Shown here: positions 16,609 through 25,296 of the stretch, in pieces | How the letters are laid out: every line of letters begins with the position of its first letter | How positions within the stretch are numbered: the stretch's first letter is position 1 | Source: CAZJAD01 sp964543855 | Lineage (GTDB): Bacteria; Electryoneota; RPQS01; DYHQ01 | NCBI GenBank assembly: GCA_964543855.1 | Contig: CAZJAD010000004.1 | Location: 1 to 62,843 of the forward strand | DNA length: 62,843 nt | Direction of reading: 5' to 3' | Program-made: the position numbers and the translations under genes | The notes under the pieces: model-generated | The model's database searches: none | What the model was told of the DNA's origin: nothing | The model's input: only the letters and a program-made list of their open reading frames with translations

Positions 16609-18522
16609 CTAAGCCGCTTTTGCGCGGATCTCCACTTGCAGACGGTTCATAACTTCCTCCGGCGTCATCACGCCCAAATCACCCTTCTTTCGGCGGCGCA
16701 GCGCCACTTGTCCCGCTTCGACCTCGCGGGCCCCCACAACAGCCATGAAGGGAATCTTCTGTACCTCAGCTTCGCGGATCTTGTAGCCGATCTTCTCAGA
16801 GCGCTCGTCCACTTCGGTCCGCAATCCCCCGTCCGCAAACGCTTCCTTGACCGCTGCCGCATAGCTGTTTTGCTTATCCGTAATCGGAAGCACGATCAAC
16901 TGCACCGGTGCGAGCCAGAGAGGCAAGTCCCCGGCGTAATGTTCCAACAGAATCCCGACAAAGCGCTCCAGAGATCCCAAAATGGCTCGATGAATCATCA
17001 CCGGCGTGTGAGGCGCCCCGTCTGTTCCGATATACTCCAAGCCAAAACGCTCAGGCATCGAGAAATCGCATTGCACTGTTCCACATTGCCAGGTTCGATG
17101 GAGGGCGTCTCGAATGTGGAAGTCGATCTTTGGTCCGTAGAACGCACCTTCTCCCGGATTGACCCGGTGCTCCAATCCAAGAGAATCCAAGGCACGGGCC
17201 AAAGCCTCTTCTGCCAAATCCCACACCTCATCGGAGCCGATCCGGTCCCGAGGCCGCGTCGAGAGTTCGACCTCGTAGTCTTCAAAACCAAAATCACGGT
17301 AGATCTTTGAGATCAGCCTGCAGACTTTCTCGACCTCCTCTTGTACCTGTTCAGGCATCGCGAAAATATGGGCATCATCCATAGTGAAAGACCGCACGCG
17401 AAACAGACCATGCAGAACGCCCGATTTCTCATAGCGGTGAATGATCCCCATTTCGCTGAGCTTGATCGGAAGGTCACGGTAACTGACCTGATGCGACTTG
17501 TAAATCAGGAGGTGTCCCGGGCAGTTCATGGGTTTCACCGCATAGTCCTGCTTGTCCACCTCGCTGAAATACATGTTGGTCTGATAATGATCCCAGTGTC
17601 CGGAACGGCGCCACAAATCATCGGTGAGAATCAGTGGCGCTTGCACCTCCCGATAGCCGGCCTTGCGATGTTCTTCCCGCCAATACTGTTTTATCTCTTG
17701 GACAATCGCGAGTCCCTTCGGATGCCAGAAAGCCGCTCCCGGCGCCTCAGGATGGAAACTGAACAGATCAAGTTCCTTGCCGATTTTTCGGTGGTCGCGC
17801 TTCTTGGCTTCTTCAAGACGCCGCAGGTGCTCCTCCAAGAGCTCTTTCGTGGGATACGCCGTCGCGTACAGGCGTTGGAGCATTTTGTTGCGCTCATCGC
17901 CGCGCCAGTAGGCTCCGGCCACGGAAAGAATCTTGAAATGCTTAATGCGGCCTGTTCGGTCGAGGTGCGGCCCTCGGCAGAGGTCGACGAAGTCTCCTTG
18001 CTCGTATACCGTCAGGTCGCCCTCTATGTCTTCGATAAGCTCGAGTTTGTAGTTCTCATGGAGTCTCTTGAAGAGGGCCAGACCTTCCTCGCGGCTCAGT
18101 TCCCGGCGCACGATTGGCAAATCGCGCTGAGCAATCTCAGCCATCTTCTCTTCGATTCGAGGAAAATCCTCCTGAGTGAACACATGCTCGGAATCAATGT
18201 CGTAATAGAAACCGTCGTAAATGGGAGGCCCGATCGCAAGCTGGACATCCGGCCAGAGCTCTTTGACCGCGTGAGCCATCAGGTGCGCCGCCGAATGCCA
18301 ATAGGCGTGGCGGCCTTCCTCGTCGTCGAAGGTCAGCCAGCGGAATTCTCCGCCATCGCTCAGCGGTCGCCCAAGCTCCCAGACCCGGCCATCCAACTGC
18401 GCAGCCAGTACATCGGCTGGCGCCTCAACACGACCATTCAGGAGCAAATGCGCCGGTGTTGTTCCCGGAGCGGCCTTGACGACCTGTCCACCGGGAAATT
18501 TCAGTTCCAGTTCCTTCATCAT
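16609..18522 (-). CDS. thrS: Threonyl-tRNA synthetase
   Basis: About 637 residues, full length. Domain order: TGS (ELELKFPGGQVVKAAPGTTP), the editing domain with YWHSAAHLMAHAVKELWPDV and GPPIYDGFYYD, the class II core with zinc-ligand MNCPGHLLIYK, motif 2 (RYEKSGVLHGLFRVRSFTMD) and motif 3 (GSLERFVGILLEHYAG), and the anticodon-binding domain (LAPVQLIVLPIT). The start is one of two adjacent ATG codons at 18522/18519. No good Shine-Dalgarno is present, and the start sits just below a strong leader hairpin, which suggests translational control as known for E. coli thrS. A tRNA-Val gene lies immediately upstream. Confidence 0.96.
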   Translation of the reverse strand: MMKELELKFPGGQVVKAAPGTTPAHLLLNGRVEAPADVLAAQLDGRVWELGRPLSDGGEFRWLTFDDEEGRHAYWHSAAHLMAHAVKELWPDVQLAIGPPIYDGFYYDIDSEHVFTQEDFPRIEEKMAEIAQRDLPIVRRELSREEGLALFKRLHENYKLELIEDIEGDLTVYEQGDFVDLCRGPHLDRTGRIKHFKILSVAGAYWRGDERNKMLQRLYATAYPTKELLEEHLRRLEEAKKRDHRKIGKELDLFSFHPEAPGAAFWHPKGLAIVQEIKQYWREEHRKAGYREVQAPLILTDDLWRRSGHWDHYQTNMYFSEVDKQDYAVKPMNCPGHLLIYKSHQVSYRDLPIKLSEMGIIHRYEKSGVLHGLFRVRSFTMDDAHIFAMPEQVQEEVEKVCRLISKIYRDFGFEDYEVELSTRPRDRIGSDEVWDLAEEALARALDSLGLEHRVNPGEGAFYGPKIDFHIRDALHRTWQCGTVQCDFSMPERFGLEYIGTDGAPHTPVMIHRAILGSLERFVGILLEHYAGDLPLWLAPVQLIVLPITDKQNSYAAAVKEAFADGGLRTEVDERSEKIGYKIREAEVQKIPFMAVVGAREVEAGQVALRRRKKGDLGVMTPEEVMNRLQVEIRAKAA

Positions 18523-18529
18523 AATAGGC

Positions 18530-18600
18530 GACAGTCCACAGGGCACAGTCCGCAGTGCAAGGCGCCTATCCGTTTCCTGAGGACTGTCAATCTGTGGACT
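18530..18600 (-). promoter_or_regulatory. thrS leader with alternative stems
   Basis: Read on the minus strand, AGTCCACAG (18600-18592) pairs with CTGTGGACT (18541-18533), and ACAGTCC (18587-18581) with GGACTGT (18551-18545), giving a two-part stem that ends 11 nt before the start codon. GACAGTCC (18588-18581) can instead pair perfectly with GGACTGTC (18537-18530), which would break the first structure. Mutually exclusive stems next to a start without a clear ribosome site are typical of a regulated leader. The element begins directly after the tRNA-Val 3' end. Confidence 0.55.
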
Positions 18601-18604
18601 TCGG

Positions 18605-18680
<76 letters not shown>

Positions 18681-18736
18681 TCGACTTAAAACAGGTTCGG
18701 CAGGCCACTTTCATCTTTATGCGATTTTCTCAGATT

Positions 18737-19684
18737 CTAATGGGCGTCTTCTTCACGTAGCGCTGAAGTAGGATTCACCCCCCATTGTCCCTTCTCACTA
18801 GGTGTATAAGGAGCGGTTTCCTTTATCACCCTGGCTGTAATCTGTTTCTTGGAGATTTGATTAGTTATAGCTTCGTACTCAACGATGAATGTTATATCGC
18901 TAGTAACGTCACTGACCTTTTTCAGATTCGTGACTTCAAATCCTTTAAGAGTCTTAAAACTATACCAAGCTTCTAATACTCCTGCCGGGTCCTTTTCTTT
19001 ACTGGACCAAGTCTTCTGGGTACAACTCGCCATTCTGTCCCAATCTTGGTTTTTCCATGCAAGAATGTATTCAGCTAACGCACGTTCGGCTGAATTTTTC
19101 GGGAATTCAGAGGGCTGTTGGAAAGTGTAAGAAGGCGGCGTAACGGACATTTGAAGCTCCCTTTTCTCAACTAATTCCATTACTTTGAACGTACCTACTT
19201 CTTGGACAAGCTCTCCCCCAAGATGTTCTCCGTCTTTGCCAACAAGCTTTATGATTCTGTCAGATTGGCCACGAGGAGTAAATAATACTGATAGCTCATA
19301 GGGTCCTTTTTTGAATTCATCCCTTTGAGGGACTGCGAGTGTCGCCTCAAATTTGCCGTTAAATACAGTAATTTTCTTATCGACCCCGATGTATAAATCG
19401 GAACCAGATCTTCCCCATACGTTAAATCCTACATTTAGAGTAGCGCCGTCTGGCAAATCTGTATTGCCCGAAATTGAAACATTATTACCTGAGATGCCAA
19501 TATCTGTGATCGCTAAAGTCGAAAAGGGACCTTTGGCTACTTGTTGCTCTCGCTCCGTCGGTTTCTTTCCTTCTTCCGGTGCTGTTTCTTTTTTCGCTCG
19601 GCAACCACAAGTAATAACGATTATCATAGAAAGAACAAATATGCCGGTCCACCGTCTTTTCGACAATGTCTGTCGAGATTTCAC
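18737..19684 (-). CDS. Predicted lipoprotein, A+T-rich, function unknown
   Basis: A 315-residue exported protein starting at GTG 19684 (GGAGA six bases upstream). The leader has three Arg/Lys then a hydrophobic stretch (GIFVLSMIIVITCGC) with a lipobox-like cysteine near 27. Residues about 55-165 look like a beta-sandwich (ITDIGISGNNVSISGNTDLP), and residues about 200-305 look like an NTF2/DUF4878-type domain (AEYILAWKNQDWDRMASCTQ). I do not recognise a family for the whole. Base composition is visibly A+T-richer than all neighbours, and it sits between tRNA-Leu and tRNA-Val genes, which suggests acquisition by transfer. No integrase or direct repeat was found. Confidence 0.7.
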   Translation of the reverse strand: MKSRQTLSKRRWTGIFVLSMIIVITCGCRAKKETAPEEGKKPTEREQQVAKGPFSTLAITDIGISGNNVSISGNTDLPDGATLNVGFNVWGRSGSDLYIGVDKKITVFNGKFEATLAVPQRDEFKKGPYELSVLFTPRGQSDRIIKLVGKDGEHLGGELVQEVGTFKVMELVEKRELQMSVTPPSYTFQQPSEFPKNSAERALAEYILAWKNQDWDRMASCTQKTWSSKEKDPAGVLEAWYSFKTLKGFEVTNLKKVSDVTSDITFIVEYEAITNQISKKQITARVIKETAPYTPSEKGQWGVNPTSALREEDAH

Positions 19685-19786
19685 CTCATCTCTCCCATCT
19701 CTATGGTTCTGAAATTTGACAGAATCGAGCTAGTGACTTGATCGCCGAGCGAACTAGACGACTACCGAAAATTGGAGAATCTCAGG

Positions 19787-19876
19787 TGCCGGGGGCCGGA
19801 CTCGAACCGGCACGGGGCTTTTTGAAGGCCCCCAAGGATTTTAAGTCCCCTGCGTCTACCATTCCACCACCCCGGC
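19787..19876 (-). tRNA. tRNA-Leu (TAA)
   Basis: A 90-nt class II tRNA on the minus strand. Acceptor GCCGGGG/CCCCGGC, anticodon stem GGGGA/TCCTT with loop CTTAAAA (anticodon TAA), a long variable arm (GGGGCCTTCAAAAAGCCCC), T-loop GTTCGAGTC, discriminator A. CCA is not encoded. Confidence 0.93.
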
Positions 19877-19898
19877 AAACCGGCCCGTTATCCCTGGG

Positions 19899-19971
19899 AG
19901 GCGGCGAGCGGATTCGAACCGCTGCATAAAGGTTTTGCAGACCTCCGCCTTAACCACTTGGCTACGCCGCC
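19899..19971 (-). tRNA. tRNA-Cys (GCA)
   Basis: Minus strand. Acceptor GGCGGCG/CGCCGCC, anticodon stem GAGGT/ACCTT with loop CTGCAAA (anticodon GCA), T-loop GTTCGAATC, discriminator T, the identity base expected for tRNA-Cys. Confidence 0.93.
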
Positions 19972-20003
19972 CAAACCGCACTGGCATTCTTAATGGTAGA
20001 CGC

Positions 20004-20079
20004 TGGAGCGGGAGACGGGGCTCGAACCCGCGACATTCACGTTGGCAACGTGATACTCTACCAACTGAGTTACTCCCGC
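20004..20079 (-). tRNA. tRNA-Gly (GCC)
   Basis: Minus strand. Acceptor GCGGGAG/CTCCCGC, anticodon stem TCACG/CGTGA with loop TTGCCAA (anticodon GCC), T-loop GTTCGAGCC, discriminator T and an encoded CCA. Confidence 0.95.
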
Positions 20080-20186
20080 AACGGATCCAATCCATCAAGC
20101 GGTCGCGACCTGCAGTGCGGCAAGTCTCATGCCACAGACAGGAGCATAACGCACAAACAGAGCCCGGCGAGATGCTTCGCCAGGTC

Positions 20187-20262
<76 letters not shown>

Positions 20263-20288
20263 GCTAAGATGCCTTTTCAAGAAATTTA

Positions 20289-20317
20289 AATATACATAAA
20301 TCTGCACCTTTTGTCAA
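20289..20317 (-). promoter_or_regulatory. Promoter of the tRNA cluster
   Basis: On the minus strand a perfect TTGACA (20317-20312), a 17-bp spacer and TATATT (20294-20289) start transcription about 25 bp before tRNA-Ala. The rest of the 342-bp gap to the GNAT gene (20263-20604) holds only this promoter and the divergent one at 20468-20496. Confidence 0.75.
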
Positions 20318-20467
20318 GCATCTCCTCCACTCCTCCACACCCCTTTCAGCAACTCCTCCCCCAGCCTCTGTCCCCTTTTCAACCAACCTCAAATCGGGAA
20401 GTTATACCCAGAGCCCCGTCGGCGCACTTCCCGATCCCCGGTGCAACCGCGAGACATCGAATCGGAC

Positions 20468-20496
20468 TTGCTTCGAATACCAATAGCCTATATATT
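20468..20496 (+). promoter_or_regulatory. Promoter of the GNAT gene
   Basis: TTGCTT (20468-20473), 17 bp, TATATT (20491-20496), about 109 bp before the GNAT start. CCAATA and TATTGG flank the -10 as an imperfect palindrome and could be an operator. Confidence 0.5.
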
Positions 20497-20604
20497 GGCA
20501 AGTTAAGTTGGCCACGGGCCAGCTAAGCCTTGAACCAGTCAACTGATTAGAATCAATCGGGATATCAGCATCATCAATCCAACCTAAGCCAAAGTCTCCG
20601 CACT

Positions 20605-21600
20605 ATGAAACACAAGCCCCCACAGAAAGCGACAAAGCTCCCCTCGGAGCCGTACCGCGTACGCTTGCTGCGCCGCAACGAGCTCGATCGATTCGTGGAG
20701 CTCGGTTACCCGACTTGCGCCTTCCTCCACGGTCGGACAGGCGTGAGCGAGCTCCTTCAAAAACAAAGATTTCGCAGCTTTGTCTCCCGCCATGCGTTCG
20801 AGGAGGGGAGCGAAGTTCATGTTCTCGCCGACGAGTCGGACCGGATCGTCGGCCAGCTCTGGCTGCACACAAGCCACAACCAGTTCAACGGGCAGAAGGA
20901 GCTCTGGATATGGGACCTGACGATCGACAGGCCCTTCCAAGGGACGGGCTTAAGCAAAGGCTTGCTGGAGCTCGCGCGGCGTCGATCGGTCGAATTGGGG
21001 TGCCAGGAGCTCTGGCTCCTCGTCGCCGAAGACAATGCGCGCGCCCGAGAGGTCTACCAGACCTTCGGCCTTGCGGACGGTGCACGACTGATGAAGTTGA
21101 CCTTGGGAGTACAGAAAAAGAGTGCAACGGCGGCTTCCAGCGACTTGGCCGTTCCGGGTCTCGACGGGATCATCGTCCGCAAGCTCAACAAAGAAGATGT
21201 TGTCCCTATGCTCGAGCTCTGGCGCGAGGCTGAACTGGAGTACAAACCTCGCGGGCGCGACACCGCCGAGAAGCTTCAAGGCGAACTGCGACGCGCTCCG
21301 GACCTTTTCTGGGGAGCGTTCGATGGAGAGAGAATCATCGGCTCCATTTTTGGAACCTTGGAGGGTCGACGAAAGGGATGGTTGAACCGCTTGGCGGTGC
21401 ACCTTGACTATCGGCGAAGAGGTGTTGCCAGAGCTTTAATTGCCAAGTGTGAGGAATCTTTGTCGAAGCGGGGAGCGGGAATTATCGCGGTTTTCACTCT
21501 GGAGGAAAACGAGGCGTCAGCCCGGCTGTTGGAGTCATGCGGTTACGCACACTCTCCGGGCTTTCGATATTTCACGAAGAGGGAGCACGCCGACATTTGA
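20605..21600 (+). CDS. Tandem-domain GNAT acetyltransferase
   Basis: A 331-residue protein with two GNAT folds in series. Domain 1 (about 20-165) has IWDLTIDRPFQGTGLSKGLL, the acetyl-CoA pyrophosphate loop (consensus QxxGxG/A), and then LVAEDNARAREVYQTFGL. Domain 2 (about 180-325) has LNRLAVHLDYRRRGVARALI and TLEENEASARLLESCGY. The second loop R-R-R-G-V-A fits consensus well. Double GNAT proteins acetylate amines, antibiotics or peptide N-termini, or use one domain as a scaffold. The substrate is unknown. It is monocistronic, has no clear Shine-Dalgarno at the ATG, and is convergent with the transporter genes on the other strand. Confidence 0.82.
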   Translation: MKHKPPQKATKLPSEPYRVRLLRRNELDRFVELGYPTCAFLHGRTGVSELLQKQRFRSFVSRHAFEEGSEVHVLADESDRIVGQLWLHTSHNQFNGQKELWIWDLTIDRPFQGTGLSKGLLELARRRSVELGCQELWLLVAEDNARAREVYQTFGLADGARLMKLTLGVQKKSATAASSDLAVPGLDGIIVRKLNKEDVVPMLELWREAELEYKPRGRDTAEKLQGELRRAPDLFWGAFDGERIIGSIFGTLEGRRKGWLNRLAVHLDYRRRGVARALIAKCEESLSKRGAGIIAVFTLEENEASARLLESCGYAHSPGFRYFTKREHADI

Positions 21601-21636
21601 CACTCACGGGCGAATCGACGGCGTATCACGCTCGCC

Positions 21637-21774
21637 TCAGTCCTTGATCTCGATTTCGAGCGGAGCCTGAATGTTGGCTTTCCGAATTCGGAGCACCTTG
21701 GCAAAGCAGAAGATCAACAATCCCAGAATACCCCCCCACGAGAGGAACATGAATATCCAGCCTACGGTTGTCAT
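21637..21774 (-). CDS. MetS-type small subunit of NSS transporter
   Basis: A 45-residue single-span membrane peptide: MTTVGWIFMFLSWGGILGLL, then FCFAKVLRIRK and an acidic tail. Its ATG overlaps the TGA of the large transporter gene (ATGA, 21771-21774). Small subunits of this form accompany MetP-type sodium symporters (methionine/alanine uptake in Corynebacterium) and are needed for transport there. A longer upstream reading frame exists but overlaps the transporter by 180 bp and has no support. Confidence 0.8.
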   Translation of the reverse strand: MTTVGWIFMFLSWGGILGLLIFCFAKVLRIRKANIQAPLEIEIKD

Positions 21775-23360
21775 AGTTGTTTCCCCTTGAGCTTTGGGAA
21801 TCGCCCGCGACGATCCGCCTTGAGGATGAGCAGTAGGATCGTGCCGAGAAGGGCTAATAAGATAATGCGCGTTATGAGAACGAAGAGGAACTGGGTCGGA
21901 TCGGTAATGTTCCGCATCAGGATAAGCGACACCCACTCCTGATAGCCCCAAACCGCAAGAATCACCATCAGGTAGAAGGGCGTGACATATCGAATGATGA
22001 ACTTGTAAATGACCGGCACATTCATATCCGCGCCCCGGTGCATTTCCTCAAACCCCCGGCGCACTCCGAGGACATAGGCGAAAAGAACGACCATGATGGT
22101 TGCAGATACGACAGGCAATACGGTTCCCGCCCAGAAATCCATCTCATCCAGAGTACCGAAGCGCAAGGTCAGGATCACGAAAGATGTCACGCAGAAGCCA
22201 ACAGTTCCCAACAGCATTACGGCACTTTGGCGATTCAAGTTGAGTTCGTCCTCGAGAAAGGCAATCGTCGGCTGAAGGAGTGACACGGACGAAGTGATCC
22301 CAGCAACAAAGAGAAGAAAGAACCACAAGAATCCCATGACGGTTCCCCCACCCATGTGGCCAAAGATCATCGGCATCGTGACAAATCCGAGTCCGAAAGC
22401 CCCGCTCTGAGCGATCGCCTGCGCCTGGGTCGCTCCATAGAATATCGCCGCTGCAACCAGCCCAACCGATCCCCCCAATATCACTTCGACAAACTGATTC
22501 GTACTGGCTGAAGTCAGGCTGGAGAGGACGACATCGTCCTTCTGACGGAGGTAGCTGGCGTAGGCCATGATCGCACCCATTCCTACGGATAGCGTGAAGA
22601 AAATCTGCCCCGCTGCTTCAATCCAGACCCGCGCTTTCAAGAGCTGCGACCAATCCGGATTCCACATGAAGCCCAATCCTGACGCGACATTCCATTCCGG
22701 ATGATTCACGGGATCGGGCGTTCCCAGAGTCAACACGCGAATGGCCAGGATGATTCCGCAACCGAGCAAAATGGGCATCGCCACCTTGTTCAACTTCTCA
22801 ATCCCCATTGCCACACCGCGAAAAATCACGGTGTAGTTCAGCACGAAAACAAATATGAATACTGCGAAAGCCGTCCACGGGCCGGAGAAGTACTGATTGC
22901 TTTCAACTCCGAGAAATCCATTGAGGAATGCCGTCATGTTTCCGGCAGCGGCCGCTTCCTGAATTTGCCCGGTTAGCGAGAAGAGACTGAACGCCAGCGC
23001 CCAACCTTCGATATAGACATAGTAGAATGAAATGACGAGAGGGACAAAGATCGAAATCGCCCCGAGGTACTTGGCCCAGCGTCTCCCACCAGTGATTCGA
23101 TGGTAAATTCCCGGCGCGCTGCCGTGCGCATGTCGGCCGCCATAGCGTCCTAATGTCCATTCAATCCATGCCAACGGAATGCCGACCAGAAGGAAGGCCA
23201 AGAAATAGGGCACCATGAAAGCGCCTCCACCGTTCGAGGCCGCTTTCACAGGAAAACGAAGGAAGTTGCCCAATCCAACGGCACTGCCAGAGACGGCCAA
23301 AATAACCCCCAAGCGACTCCCCCAATTCCCCCGCTCACGACTGGCGGCTTTCCTGGGCAT
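21771..23360 (-). CDS. Sodium-dependent neurotransmitter-symporter-family transporter
   Basis: A 529-residue inner-membrane protein with about 12 helices. The signature WGSRLGVILAVSGSAVGLGN then LRFPVKAASNGGGAFMVPYF contains the unwound helix 1 and Na+ sites of the LeuT fold (NSS/SNF family). The companion small subunit suggests a MetP-like amino acid symporter. AGGAG is placed well before the ATG at 23360. The gene follows cstA by 27 bp, so the three genes probably form one unit for amino-acid/peptide uptake. Confidence 0.92.
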   Translation of the reverse strand: MPRKAASRERGNWGSRLGVILAVSGSAVGLGNFLRFPVKAASNGGGAFMVPYFLAFLLVGIPLAWIEWTLGRYGGRHAHGSAPGIYHRITGGRRWAKYLGAISIFVPLVISFYYVYIEGWALAFSLFSLTGQIQEAAAAGNMTAFLNGFLGVESNQYFSGPWTAFAVFIFVFVLNYTVIFRGVAMGIEKLNKVAMPILLGCGIILAIRVLTLGTPDPVNHPEWNVASGLGFMWNPDWSQLLKARVWIEAAGQIFFTLSVGMGAIMAYASYLRQKDDVVLSSLTSASTNQFVEVILGGSVGLVAAAIFYGATQAQAIAQSGAFGLGFVTMPMIFGHMGGGTVMGFLWFFLLFVAGITSSVSLLQPTIAFLEDELNLNRQSAVMLLGTVGFCVTSFVILTLRFGTLDEMDFWAGTVLPVVSATIMVVLFAYVLGVRRGFEEMHRGADMNVPVIYKFIIRYVTPFYLMVILAVWGYQEWVSLILMRNITDPTQFLFVLITRIILLALLGTILLLILKADRRGRFPKLKGKQL

Positions 23361-23387
23361 GCCTTCTATCTCCTATCCGATTGACTT

Positions 23388-25073
23388 TTATCCATGAAAG
23401 TGAGATACGGTGCGCCGTGCATTATTCAGGTTGCCTCTGATAAGCCATGATGCCTCCTGAGCGATCACAAGCGACAAAGCGATAAGAACCACTGCGATTC
23501 CGGCCAGAACATATTTGCCTTCCGACCAGAACAAGAGCGCCTCATAAACAAGAGCGCCTACGGTTGTCAGCAACATGATTATTGCAGGAATGGCCGTGTA
23601 AATCCGCGGCCTCTTCACTCCCACAAGATAGGCACTGACCACAATGAGCGTCAGAGCCGCCACGAGCTGATTGGCCGCGCCGAAGAGCGGCCATATCGTC
23701 TGGTAGCCTCCGCTCGCCCCCAGATAACCGGCTGCGGCGACCGTCAGCAGGCCTCCGACCCACCGACTCCGAAGGATCGCAGACCAGCGACCTCCCAATT
23801 CCCCAACAATGAAGCGGGCCAGTCGTGTGCCGGTGTCGAGCGAGGTGATGACAAACGCATTAAGCATGAGCATCCCGATATACATACCGGCCACCAGCGT
23901 CATTCCGGGAACCGCCTCGACCATCCGGCCGAATCCTTTCGAGAAGGTGACGATGGGCCCACCACCTTGTCCCATCAGGTAGTGATAGCCGAAGGCGCTT
24001 GCTCTGCCCGATGGGTCCCAGACAAGCATGCTGCCCGCAATGAGAATCACCAGGAGCGCCAAGACCGCTTCCATGACCATGCCACCGAAACCGATAGGAC
24101 GACCGGCCGTCTCGCAGTTGAGCTGCTTGGAGGTGGTCCCGCTGGCCACCAGGGAATGGAACCCGGATATGGCGCCACAAGCCACGATCACGAAAAGCAT
24201 CGGCCAGAGAGGTCCCCCCACCGACGAGAATGTCACGAAAGCAGGCGCCGTCATCGCGGGATGAGTGAAGAACACACCGATATAACCCAGTCCCAGTCCG
24301 ATGAAGAGAATCCACATCGAGAGATAATCCCGCGGCTGCAGCAGGAACCAAACGGGCAATACGGACGCCAGCAACGCGTAACACATGAGAATCCAGAACC
24401 AGAAGGTGATCGGTGCGAGGCCGAGAACAGGACCGGCAAGCTGAATGGGAAATGATGTGCCGAGCTTGATGAGCACTCCGAGAATCGCCAGAGCGACCAA
24501 GGTCCCCAGGAGTGTGGGAACATTGCTGCGATAAACCAGATAGCCGAACGCCATCGCCACGAAAACCAGCCCGAATGTCGGGATGACGATCTCCGGTTCC
24601 TGAACAAGCGTATTAGCCGTGACAACAGCGAAGACCGCCACAACGAGCACGAGAGTGAGCCAGACGAAAATGGAGAAAAGGATGCGCGAGCGATTGCCAA
24701 GCGCGTCGTGCGCGATGTCACCCACCGAACGACCGCGGCCGCGCACGGAGGCCATCAGCGAGACATAATCGTGAACAGCACCCATCAAGATACTCCCCAA
24801 GGCCACCCAGAGGGTCGTCGCCACCCAGCCGAAGTAGAGCACGGCGATGAGCGGCCCAACAATGGGGCCCGCTCCGGCGATGGAGGAGAAATGGTGGCCG
24901 AAGAGGAGAGGCGTTTTGGCCGGTGAGAAATCGACCGAATCTTCCTGGGCGTGGGCCGGTGTCGGCCGATTGTTGTCGGGTTCAATAAGGCGCCGTTCAA
25001 TCCAGCGACCATAGACTCGGTAACCTACGAAGAGCCACGCGAGTACAAGCAAACCCAATACAAGTGCATTCAT
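23388..25073 (-). CDS. cstA: Carbon starvation protein A family transporter
   Basis: A 561-residue membrane protein with some 14-16 helices. Diagnostic CstA sequence includes FGHHFSSIAGAGPIVGPLIA, GSILMGAVHDYVSLMASVRG and HSLVASGTTSKQLNCE. CstA proteins import pyruvate or peptides when carbon is scarce. A good promoter lies 58-86 bp upstream. Neighbouring amino-acid symporter genes fit a scavenging role. Confidence 0.93.
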   Translation of the reverse strand: MNALVLGLLVLAWLFVGYRVYGRWIERRLIEPDNNRPTPAHAQEDSVDFSPAKTPLLFGHHFSSIAGAGPIVGPLIAVLYFGWVATTLWVALGSILMGAVHDYVSLMASVRGRGRSVGDIAHDALGNRSRILFSIFVWLTLVLVVAVFAVVTANTLVQEPEIVIPTFGLVFVAMAFGYLVYRSNVPTLLGTLVALAILGVLIKLGTSFPIQLAGPVLGLAPITFWFWILMCYALLASVLPVWFLLQPRDYLSMWILFIGLGLGYIGVFFTHPAMTAPAFVTFSSVGGPLWPMLFVIVACGAISGFHSLVASGTTSKQLNCETAGRPIGFGGMVMEAVLALLVILIAGSMLVWDPSGRASAFGYHYLMGQGGGPIVTFSKGFGRMVEAVPGMTLVAGMYIGMLMLNAFVITSLDTGTRLARFIVGELGGRWSAILRSRWVGGLLTVAAAGYLGASGGYQTIWPLFGAANQLVAALTLIVVSAYLVGVKRPRIYTAIPAIIMLLTTVGALVYEALLFWSEGKYVLAGIAVVLIALSLVIAQEASWLIRGNLNNARRTVSHFHG

Positions 25074-25130
25074 GATTTGTTCTCTGTAGACGCCCCGCCT
25101 GATTCGCCGCTCAGAAAGCTCAACTTATAG

Positions 25131-25159
25131 ATTCTACAAAAATCAATTGAGAATTTCAA
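25131..25159 (-). promoter_or_regulatory. Promoter of cstA
   Basis: On the minus strand TTGAAA (25159-25154), 17 bp, TAGAAT (25136-25131), with TTTTG just before the -10. The surrounding DNA (25120-25180) is A+T-rich. The untranslated leader would be about 50 nt. Confidence 0.65.
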
Positions 25160-25236
25160 GCCAGAAATCAGAATTTCACTCCAGAACCTCTCGCTGCCGC
25201 ACGCGGCCCCATACCCCTCTCTGGCAGTCGCAGGAG

Positions 25237-25273
25237 CAAAAAAGGGCGCCACCCCAAGTCGGTGGCACCCTTT
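25237..25273 (-). terminator. Terminator of the subtilisin gene
   Basis: On the minus strand GGGTGCCACC / GGTGGCGCCC with a GACTTGG loop is followed by TTTTTT (25242-25237). It begins 24 bp after the subtilisin stop at 25297. Confidence 0.88.
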
Positions 25274-25296
25274 CATGTTCTCGTCACGAATTCGTG

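Noticed and set aside
21637..21951. 104-codon reading of the NSS small subunit
   Set aside because: The extra N-terminal part overlaps the transporter gene by 180 bp; the ATGA-coupled 45-residue form matches the family.
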